Shown here piece by piece: positions 57,671 through 64,000 of a stretch of DNA of 64,000 bases. Position 1 is the stretch's first letter. Each line of letters begins with the position of its first letter. This DNA is from Pseudomonas shahriarae (GTDB taxonomy: Bacteria; Pseudomonadota; Gammaproteobacteria; Pseudomonadales; Pseudomonadaceae). A program made the translations under genes and the position numbers. Where the stretch lies: positions 5,373,001 through 5,437,000 of the forward strand of contig NZ_CP077085.1 in the NCBI RefSeq assembly GCF_014268455.2, written 5' to 3'. The notes under the pieces were generated by a model. That model did no database searches, was not told the origin of the DNA, and worked only from the letters and a program-made list of their open reading frames with translations.

Positions 57671-58591
57671 ATGCCTTTGCCATTGATCTACCACGACGAC
57701 TACAGCCCCGAGTTCCCGGCGGATCATCGCTTCCCCATGGATAAATTCCGGCTGCTGCGCGATCACCTGGTCGACAGCGGCCTGACCCAGGACAGCCAAC
57801 TGCTGCGCCCCGAATTGTGCCCGGCCCAAGTGCTCGCCCTGGCCCATGACCCTGGCTATATCGAACGCTATATGAGCGGTGAGTTGTCCCGCGAAGACCA
57901 GCGGCGCCTGGGCCTGCCATGGAGCGAAGCCCTGGCCCGACGCACCGTGCGCGCGGTCGGTGGCTCGTTGCTGGCGGCCGAGCAGGCCCTGGAACATGGC
58001 CTGGCCTGCCACCTGGCGGGCGGCACCCACCACGCCCATTACGATTACCCGGCGGGCTTTTGCATCTTCAATGACCTGGCGGTGATCAGCCATTTCCTAC
58101 TGGCCAGTGGGCGAGTCAATCGGGTGCTGATCTTCGACTGTGACGTGCACCAAGGCGACGGTACCGCGCGCATCCTCCATGACACACCGGACGCCATTAC
58201 CGTGTCTCTGCACTGCGAAAAGAACTTCCCGGCGCGCAAGGCCGCCAGCGACTGGGATATCCCGCTGCCCATGGGCATGGGCGACGCCGACTACCTCACG
58301 GTGGTGGACGATGCCCTCAACTACCTGCTGCCGCTGTATCAGCCCGACCTGGTGCTGTATGACGCGGGCGTCGATGTGCATAAGGACGACGCCCTCGGCT
58401 ACCTCAAGCTGACAGACGCAGGCGTCGCCGCCCGTGACGAAAGCCTGATGCGCCATTGCCTGGGCCGCGATATCCCGGTGGTGGGCGTGATCGGTGGCGG
58501 CTACAGCAAGGACCGCCACGCCCTGGCCCGGCGCCACGGCATCCTGCACCACAGTGCGCAGCGGGTGTGGACGTCATCAGGTTGTCATTGA
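57671..58591 (+). CDS. histone-deacetylase-superfamily deacetylase
   Basis: A 306-residue zinc amidohydrolase of the arginase/HDAC fold. The charge-relay His pair is in GGTHHAHYDYPAGFCIFND, the zinc ligands in DCDVHQGDGTA and DAGVDVHKDD, and the glycine-rich GVIGGGYSKD closes the site. Family members deacetylate polyamines, acetoin-related compounds or lysine side chains; the substrate here is not known. The ATG at 57671 begins MPLPLIYHDDYSPEFPADHR, the family N terminus; the open frame 16 codons upstream lacks homology. Confidence 0.9.
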   Translation: MPLPLIYHDDYSPEFPADHRFPMDKFRLLRDHLVDSGLTQDSQLLRPELCPAQVLALAHDPGYIERYMSGELSREDQRRLGLPWSEALARRTVRAVGGSLLAAEQALEHGLACHLAGGTHHAHYDYPAGFCIFNDLAVISHFLLASGRVNRVLIFDCDVHQGDGTARILHDTPDAITVSLHCEKNFPARKAASDWDIPLPMGMGDADYLTVVDDALNYLLPLYQPDLVLYDAGVDVHKDDALGYLKLTDAGVAARDESLMRHCLGRDIPVVGVIGGGYSKDRHALARRHGILHHSAQRVWTSSGCH

Positions 58592-58763
58592 AACCTGGGC
58601 GTTACCCACAATGCCTGTGGAACGGCCTGTGGATAACTTGAGCGTAACCGCCTGTAAGGCAGGCACCACATAGCATGTAGGAAGGTGTACGTTTTTTGAT
58701 CAGGCAGTTTCGCGGTCCTCGGGTAGAATGCTCGCCCTACTTCGCCGAACCGCAGTCACCCCC

Positions 58764-59999
58764 ATGCCTCAGATCCCAGCCCAGCCTTTTCACGTCACGA
58801 TCATCGGCGGCGGCCCCGCCGGGCTGATGGCTGCCGAAGTCCTGAGCCAGGCCGGGGTCCGGGTGGACCTGTATGACGGCATGCCATCGGTGGGGCGCAA
58901 GTTCCTGCTGGCGGGCGTGGGCGGCATGAATATCACCCACTCCGAAGCCTACCCGGCATTTCTTTCACGCTACGCCGAACGCGCGTCGGACATTGCCCCC
59001 TTGCTGGGCCAGTTTGGTGCCGAGGCGTTGTGCGAATGGATTCATGGCTTGGGCATCGAAACCTTTGTCGGCAGCTCCGGCCGTGTGTTTCCTACCGACA
59101 TGAAAGCCGCCCCCCTGCTGCGCGCCTGGCTCAAGCGCCTGCGCGACCAGGGGGTAGTTATCCACACCCGGCATCGCTGGCTGGGCTGGAATGCCGACGG
59201 CGGCTTAATTATCCACAGCCCGGAGGGCGAGAAGACTGTCCACAGCGATGCCGTGCTGCTGGCCCTGGGTGGCGGCAGTTGGTCGCGCCTGGGCTCGGAC
59301 GGTGCCTGGCTCAAGTTGCTGGAAGACCAAGGCGTGCCCTGCACCCCGCTGCAGCCCAGCAACTGCGGCTTCGAGGTGTCAGCCTGGAGCGAATTAATGG
59401 TGAGCAAATTCGCCGGCGCGCCGCTGAAAAACGTCGCCATAGGGTTGGCGGATGACAAACCCCGCCTGGGCGAATGCGTGATCACCGCAACCGGTATCGA
59501 GGGCAGTCTGATCTACGCGCTGTCGGCGCCGATTCGCGAAGCGATCAACCGCGACGGTTCAGCCACCGTGCACATCGACCTGCTGCCGGGCAAGCCGCTG
59601 GACAAGGTGCAGGCCGCATTGGCCAAGCCCCGTGGCTCACGCTCGATGAGCAAGCATTTGCACAGTCAGTTGGGCCTGGATGGGGTAAAGGCTGCGCTGT
59701 TACGCGAGTTGGCGCCCACAGGTCACTTCAATGATCCGGCGCAGTTGGCTGTGAATATCAAGGCACTGCCACTGACGCTGGTAAAAACCCGGCCGATGGA
59801 TGAAGCCATCAGCACCGCCGGCGGCGTACCGTTTGAAGCGCTGGATGAGCGCTTGATGCTCACGCAGCTACCGGGGGTATTTTGTGCCGGGGAGATGCTG
59901 GACTGGGAGGCACCGACAGGTGGGTATTTACTGACGGGGTGTTTTGCCAGTGGGCGGATGGCGGGGCGTGGCATGCTGGAGTGGCTCCAGCGCCGATAG
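58764..59999 (+). CDS. HI0933/TIGR03862-family flavoprotein
   Basis: A 411-residue FAD-dependent oxidoreductase. The N-terminal dinucleotide fold has VTIIGGGPAGLMAAEVLSQA, then GRKFLLAGVGGMNITHSE, a block found in the HI0933 family, and LGGGSWSRLGSDGAWL. The C-terminal FAD contact is PGVFCAGEMLDWEAPTGGYL. The reaction is unknown. The ATG at 58764 starts MPQIPAQPFHVTIIGGG; an upstream frame extension has no support. Nearby genes give no pathway clue. Confidence 0.9.
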   Translation: MPQIPAQPFHVTIIGGGPAGLMAAEVLSQAGVRVDLYDGMPSVGRKFLLAGVGGMNITHSEAYPAFLSRYAERASDIAPLLGQFGAEALCEWIHGLGIETFVGSSGRVFPTDMKAAPLLRAWLKRLRDQGVVIHTRHRWLGWNADGGLIIHSPEGEKTVHSDAVLLALGGGSWSRLGSDGAWLKLLEDQGVPCTPLQPSNCGFEVSAWSELMVSKFAGAPLKNVAIGLADDKPRLGECVITATGIEGSLIYALSAPIREAINRDGSATVHIDLLPGKPLDKVQAALAKPRGSRSMSKHLHSQLGLDGVKAALLRELAPTGHFNDPAQLAVNIKALPLTLVKTRPMDEAISTAGGVPFEALDERLMLTQLPGVFCAGEMLDWEAPTGGYLLTGCFASGRMAGRGMLEWLQRR

Positions 60000-60021
60000 T
60001 TGCGGGCAGCTCAGGTCCGCC

Positions 60022-60092
60022 ATCGCAGGCAAGCCAGCTCCTACATTTTGATCTGTGAACACATTCAAATGTGGGAGCTGCTGGCCTGCGAT
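60022..60092. repeat. REPIN
   Basis: ATCGCAGGCAAGCCAGCTCC and GGGAGCTGCTGGCCTGCGAT oppose each other over about 25 bp, with TGTGGG/CCTACA outer parts turned inward. It lies between the convergent flavoprotein and helicase genes. Confidence 0.85.
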
Positions 60093-60117
60093 GAGGCCCT
60101 GACAGACGCCAAAGAAG

Positions 60118-61449
60118 TTACTTCTTCTTACGCGGCCCGGTATTAAACACAGGCACTTTGCGCACCGGCTTGATCGACGGTTCCGCCGCCACTTCCCCGC
60201 TTTCCACCCACTTGCCCAGGTTGCGCTTACCGCCACCCCCAGACGTCTTAGGCTTCTTCGGTTTTTTCGGCTTCTTCACCACCTGCCCGCTGGCATCGGT
60301 GTCGGGCACGCGGTGCTCCGGTTCGAAGTCCTGTTCCATTTTGCGGGTCAGGGTCTGGCGGGTCAGCATCTCGATGGCCGAGAGCATGTTCACTTCATCG
60401 GCACACACCAGGGAAATCGCCTCGCCGGTGTTGCCGGCCCGGCCGGTACGGCCGATACGGTGGATGTAGTCCTCGGCGACGATGGGCAGGTCAAAGTTGA
60501 CCACCATCGGCAAATCTTCGATATCCAGGCCACGGGCCGCCACATCGGTGGCCACCAGGATCTGCACCTCGCTGGCCTTGAAACGGTCCAGTGCCCGCTG
60601 GCGCGTGGCTTGTGGCTTGTCGCCGTGGATGCCGTCGGCATTGATCCCCAGGCCTTGTAGCTTGTCTACCAATGCATCCACACCGTTGCGGGTCTTGGCG
60701 AACACCAGCACCTGCTTCCACTTGCCCTTGCGCATCAGATGCACAAACAGCTCCGCCTTGCGCTTCTTGTCCACCGGCACCACCCATTGCTTGACGGTGT
60801 TGGCAGCGACGTTGCGCGGGCTGACTTCGATGCTCAGCGGGTCAATAAGCATCTGCCCGGCCAGCAGGCGGATGTCATCGGAGAAGGTCGCAGAAAACAG
60901 CAGGGTCTGACGCTTTTTCGGCAGCATGCGGTAAATGTTCGCCAGCTCTTCGGAAAAACCCAGGTCGAGCATGCGGTCGGCTTCATCCAGCACCAGGGTT
61001 TGCAGCTGATTGAGTTTCAGCGCGTTCTGGCGGAACAGGTCGATCAGGCGGCCGGGGGTGGCCACCAGCACGTCGACACCCTTGCGCAGCTTCATCATTT
61101 GCGGGTTGATGCTGACGCCGCCATATACCGCGTAGGTGGTCAACGGCAGGTGCTCGGCGTACTGGGCGACGCTGGCGTGAACCTGCTCGGCCAGCTCGCG
61201 GGTCGGGCACAGGATCAGCGCACGCACCGAGTTGGCGGTGACTTTTGGCCCTTCCATGGTCAACCGTTGCAGGAGCGGCACGGCGAAGCCGGCGGTCTTG
61301 CCGGTGCCGGTCTGGGCCGCAGCCATCAGGTCGCGACCGGCCAGCACCGCCGGAATGGCTTGCGCCTGCACCGGCGTCGGGGTCTGGTAGCCAAGCGCCT
61401 CAAGGGCGCGCAGCAAGGGTTCGATCAGGCCAAGTGTGGCGAAAGTCAT
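60118..61449 (-). CDS. rhlE: DEAD-box RNA helicase, RhlE type
   Basis: A 443-residue ATP-dependent RNA helicase. All motifs are present: the Q motif (GYQTPTPVQAQAIP), I AAAQTGTGKT, Ia PTRELAEQ, Ib TPGRL, II VLDEADRMLD, III SATF, V VATDVAARGLDIE and VI HRIGRTGRAG. The C-terminal tail is basic with PKKPKKPKKPKT and a glycine stretch, suited to RNA binding. Several RhlE paralogues exist in pseudomonads; this one lies next to the YedA-type gene. Role in rRNA or mRNA remodelling is inferred from the family. Confidence 0.95.
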   Translation of the reverse strand: MTFATLGLIEPLLRALEALGYQTPTPVQAQAIPAVLAGRDLMAAAQTGTGKTAGFAVPLLQRLTMEGPKVTANSVRALILCPTRELAEQVHASVAQYAEHLPLTTYAVYGGVSINPQMMKLRKGVDVLVATPGRLIDLFRQNALKLNQLQTLVLDEADRMLDLGFSEELANIYRMLPKKRQTLLFSATFSDDIRLLAGQMLIDPLSIEVSPRNVAANTVKQWVVPVDKKRKAELFVHLMRKGKWKQVLVFAKTRNGVDALVDKLQGLGINADGIHGDKPQATRQRALDRFKASEVQILVATDVAARGLDIEDLPMVVNFDLPIVAEDYIHRIGRTGRAGNTGEAISLVCADEVNMLSAIEMLTRQTLTRKMEQDFEPEHRVPDTDASGQVVKKPKKPKKPKTSGGGGKRNLGKWVESGEVAAEPSIKPVRKVPVFNTGPRKKK

Positions 61450-61497
61450 GTGTTTACCGTAGGAAAAATTCAGCGCAAGGGCGTAATGCGCGGCAGT

Positions 61498-62394
61498 TTA
61501 CCTTATTTCCGGCTTCGGCTTGCGCCACTGGGGCAGGCTGATCAACAACACGGCGCTGATAATCACCAACATCGCCAGGGCTTCTTCCAGGCCAATGGTC
61601 TCGCCGACAAACACGATGCCCAGCAACACCGCCACCGCCGGGTTGACGTAGGCATAGCTGGTGGCCGCTGCCGGACGCACGTGCTTGAGCAGGTACATAT
61701 AAGCGTTGAAGGCGATGATCGAGCCAAAGACGGTCAGGTAAGCCAGGGCCAGCCAGCCTTCCACCGGGGGCATCGCTTGCAGGTGCTCGCCCTTGAGTGC
61801 ACTGCCGATCAACAGCACCACCCCGGCGATCAGCATTTCGGCGGCGCTGGCCATGGCGCCCTGGGGCAACGGCAAGTGCCGGCTCCATACCGAACCAAAA
61901 GCCCAGGAAGCGGCGGCAAACAACAGCAGCCCCGCGCCCAACGGGCTCGATTGCAGGTTGGAGCCCATATTGAGCATGGCAATGCCGATCATCCCCAGAA
62001 TCACCCCGGCCCACTCCAGACGGGTATTACGCGCGCCCCAGAAATATCCACAGAGCAAGGTAAACAACGGCACCGTCGCCACGGCCAGCGCAGCGACACC
62101 GGAAGTCACGCCGCTGTGTTCAGCCACACTCACTGCGCCATTACCGAAGGTCAGCAGCAAGATGCCGATCATGCCCGCGGCCTTCCACTGCGCCCAGGTC
62201 GGTGCCGGCACCCCGCGCCAGCGCAGGTAGCCATACATCAGCGCCCCCGCAGTACAGAAGCGAATCCCCGCCAACATCAGCGGCGGCCAGTACTCCACGC
62301 CAATACGGATCACCAGGTAGGTAGACCCCCAAATCACATACAGCGCAAAAAAAGCTGCGATCAACGGTAAGGGAAAACGACGTGGGCCAGGCAT
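61498..62394 (-). CDS. yedA: YedA-type DMT exporter
   Basis: A 298-residue inner-membrane protein with two EamA repeats (ten helices). The N-terminal helix FALYVIWGSTYLVIRIGVEY is typical of the YedA/RhaT-like subgroup; AGGIRF-type LAGIRFCTAGALMYGYLRWR follows. Export of drugs or metabolites is inferred from the family. The start at 62394 gives MPGPRRFPLPLIAAFFALYV. It lies divergent from the Lrp/AsnC gene, a common pairing in which the regulator controls the exporter. Confidence 0.88.
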   Translation of the reverse strand: MPGPRRFPLPLIAAFFALYVIWGSTYLVIRIGVEYWPPLMLAGIRFCTAGALMYGYLRWRGVPAPTWAQWKAAGMIGILLLTFGNGAVSVAEHSGVTSGVAALAVATVPLFTLLCGYFWGARNTRLEWAGVILGMIGIAMLNMGSNLQSSPLGAGLLLFAAASWAFGSVWSRHLPLPQGAMASAAEMLIAGVVLLIGSALKGEHLQAMPPVEGWLALAYLTVFGSIIAFNAYMYLLKHVRPAAATSYAYVNPAVAVLLGIVFVGETIGLEEALAMLVIISAVLLISLPQWRKPKPEIR

Positions 62395-62554
62395 GGGCAG
62401 CTCTGCAGCAGGACAAGGGATCGTTATTTTAGAAATCCACACCAGTAAACATAAGTTACAAAACCTGTTTAAAGCGCCCATACACTTTTCAAATCATGGT
62501 TATCAGGGCTATAAGCCTTGTATTCGAAAGCCCGCCATTGCCAGAGCCTTATTC

Positions 62555-63013
62555 ATGGACAAATACGATCGCATGCTTCTCAGCGCCCTGCTCAAGGATG
62601 GGCGCGCCACTTACGCGCAACTGGCCCGCACCGTAAACCTCTCCGCCCCCGCCGTGGCTGAACGCGTGGCCAAGCTGGAGGCCAGCGGAGTGATCACCGG
62701 TTACCAGGCCAAGGTCGACCTGTCCAAGATCGGCCTGCCGATCCAGTGCACGATTGAACTGCGCTTGACCAAAAACGGCAGCCAGAAAGTCTACGACGCG
62801 CTGGCAGAAATCCCCGAACTGACCGAATGCCATCGGGTCACCGGCGACCCGTGCGTGATCATGCAGGCGGCGGTGGGTTCGATGCCGGAACTGGAAAGCC
62901 TGATCAACAGGGTGGCGAAATTCGGGTTCAGCAAAACCTCGATCATCTTGTCGAGCGCCGTAGAGCGGCGGTTGCCGTTGGGGTATTTGGAGGGAAAGAA
63001 TGGCGGCGCCTGA
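62555..63013 (+). CDS. Lrp/AsnC-family regulator
   Basis: A 152-residue regulator. The HTH is at about 5-50 (LLSALLKDGRATYAQLARTV, SAPAVAERVAKLEASGVITG) and the RAM ligand/oligomer domain at about 65-145 (IQCTIELRLTKNGSQKVYDA, VTGDPCVIMQAAVGSMPELE). It begins MDKYDRMLLSAL. Divergent from the YedA-type exporter with 160 bp between, so it probably controls that gene in response to an amino acid or related metabolite. Confidence 0.93.
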   Translation: MDKYDRMLLSALLKDGRATYAQLARTVNLSAPAVAERVAKLEASGVITGYQAKVDLSKIGLPIQCTIELRLTKNGSQKVYDALAEIPELTECHRVTGDPCVIMQAAVGSMPELESLINRVAKFGFSKTSIILSSAVERRLPLGYLEGKNGGA

Positions 63014-63021
63014 GCGAGCGC

Positions 63022-63365
63022 TATCGCGGGCAAGCCCGGCTCCCACAGTTGACCCGATTGCCCGGACTGGATGCGATCCCATGTGGGAGCTGGCTTGCCT
63101 GCGATAGCGGTGTATCAGGCCAAAATATCTCAACTGACACACCACCATCGCGAGCACACCCGGCCCCACAGCTAACCCGATTGCCCGGGCTGGATGCGAT
63201 CCCATGTGGGAGCTGGCTTGCCTGCGATAGCGGTGTATCAGGCCAAAATATCTCAACTGACACACCACCATCGCGAGCACACCCGGCCCCACAGCTAACC
63301 CGATTGCTTGGGCTGGATGCGATCCCATGTGGGAGCTGGCTTGCCTGCGATAGCGGTGTATCAGC
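63022..63365. repeat. tandem REPIN array, 123-bp unit, about 2.8 copies
   Basis: The block CCCGATTG...GGATGCGATCCCATGTGG recurs at 63053, 63176 and 63299, an exact 123-bp period. Each unit has a REP (TGTGGGAGCTGGCTTGCCTG), GCGATAGCGGTGTATCAG, AAAATATCTCAACTGACACA and an opposing REP arm. Copies 1 and 2 are almost identical; the third ends after its first REP. The array fills most of the 423-bp gap 63014-63436. Confidence 0.93.
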
Positions 63366-63436
63366 CACGAATACACCAACTGGCCTACCCACACCCGACG
63401 CCCACATTTTGCTCTTTATCGTTCTGAGAATCGGGA

Positions 63437-64000
63437 TCAGAACCCGCGATGTTTCTTCAGATGGTCATTGATCTTCGCTGCCGGCACTTTTTGCAGGCTG
63501 CACAGCAGATCATGGGTCAACTCGCGCAAGCCGTGGGTGCGGCGCAGTTCCTGGGCCAGGTGGGCGGTGAGGTTGGCCGCCATTTCAGCATCCGCCATCG
63601 CCCGGTGAGCCTTGCCGGTGTGGGGCAATTGCGCATAAGACGTCAGGGTGCCGAGTTTGTGGTTGGGCGCCGTGGGCATCAGCCGGCGGGCCAGGAGCAG
63701 CGAGCAGGCGAATTTTTGCAGGCGGGTGCGGCGGATCAGGCCCAGTTCGAAGTCCCAGAACTTCTGGTCGAACGCGGCGTTGTGCGCCAGTAGCGGCGTG
63801 GTGCCAACAAATTCATTGACCTCGTTCATCACCCGCTCGGCCGGCGGCGCGCTGCGCAGCATGGCATTGCTGATGCCGGTCAGCTGCTCGATAAACCCCG
63901 GCACGCGCACACCGGCGTTCATCAGGCTCTGGTAGCGGTCCACGATCTGGCCCTGCTCCAGGATGACCACGGCGATTTCCGTGGCCCGGCAACTGCTGCT
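63437..64000 (-). CDS. DnaQ-like 3'-5' exonuclease (N terminus outside the window)
   Basis: The visible 187 residues belong to the DEDD exonuclease fold. The frame runs off the right edge (…RATEIAVVILEQGQIVDRYQ), so the gene starts beyond 64000, and the first Exo motif (D-x-E-T) is not seen. Exo II is NEFVGTTPLLAHNAAFDQKF, and Exo III is AHRAMADAEMAANLTAHL with the catalytic His and Asp. PolC-type/proofreading-like exonucleases of this size are often annotated as 3'-5' exonuclease. A GTG at 63970 is internal, not the start. Confidence 0.85.
   Translation of the reverse strand, partial: SSSCRATEIAVVILEQGQIVDRYQSLMNAGVRVPGFIEQLTGISNAMLRSAPPAERVMNEVNEFVGTTPLLAHNAAFDQKFWDFELGLIRRTRLQKFACSLLLARRLMPTAPNHKLGTLTSYAQLPHTGKAHRAMADAEMAANLTAHLAQELRRTHGLRELTHDLLCSLQKVPAAKINDHLKKHRGF

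Noticed and set aside
63022..63365. CRISPR array
   Set aside because: Direct repeats of 123 bp contain REP palindromes and there are no unique spacers or cas genes.
63021..63407. Open frames with a repeated peptide across the tandem array, on both strands
   Set aside because: They are translations of the 123-bp REPIN unit; no ribosome site and no codon bias.

Overview
The window is chromosomal DNA from a Pseudomonas of the fluorescens/putida lineage. It is GC-rich, gene order repeatedly matches blocks I recall from P. aeruginosa and P. putida, and the gaps carry many pseudomonad REP/REPIN palindromes with the GTGGGAGC-GGGCTTGC type core. I see no rRNA, tRNA, IS element, prophage or CRISPR array. 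Gene names and synteny come from reading the proteins and from memory; no database was searched.

Layout. 1-8.5 kb: proB (cut by the window edge), obg, rpmA and rplU leftward; ispB, yjdM and a small gene behind a Fur box rightward; fklB, a YqhA-type membrane protein and a large lipoprotein. 8.7-20.5 kb: Lon-like AAA protease, DUF3015 and DUF4105 envelope proteins, a small chorismate mutase, an AT-richer solitary HsdR-N-type nuclease, a lipoprotein, gdhA, ettA (TTG start) and a LysE exporter. 20.6-34.4 kb: the c-di-GMP enzyme MorA, glyA, a COG0523 GTPase, a YbdD protein with the pyruvate/peptide permease CstA, the c-di-GMP adaptor MapZ, radA, the ankyrin protein and catalase AnkB-KatB, and mscL. 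34.4-45 kb: ferredoxin-NADP reductase, a PpoR-like LuxR solo, rlmG, the cyanide-insensitive oxidase cioA-cioB with a 55-residue DUF2474 subunit and an ANR box, an MFS pump, a secreted cysteine protein, and purine permease-trmA.

45-46.5 kb is a small accessory patch: an overlapping DUF4160/DUF2442 gene pair and the remnant of a TonB-dependent receptor. 46.4-53 kb is a quinate/shikimate catabolic cluster: type II dehydroquinase, shikimate dehydrogenase, TetR regulator, a two-domain dehydroshikimate dehydratase (QuiC type), an MFS carrier and an EamA permease. Together they would turn imported quinate or shikimate into protocatechuate. Both control regions of this cluster carry the same two DNA motifs in the same order, one resembling the PcaR box and one a TetR-type dyad.

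53-64 kb holds ordinary genes: a lipoprotein, a YpfJ-type zinc metalloprotease, a secreted alpha/beta hydrolase, a HAD phosphatase overlapping tesB, GNAT, histone-deacetylase-like and flavoprotein genes, an RhlE-type RNA helicase, a YedA-type exporter, an Lrp/AsnC regulator, a tandem 123-bp REPIN array and a truncated 3'-5' exonuclease. No wholly new multigene system is evident. The items most worth a second look are the paired operators of the quinate cluster, the solitary nuclease, the DUF4160/DUF2442 pair and the tandem and nested REPINs.
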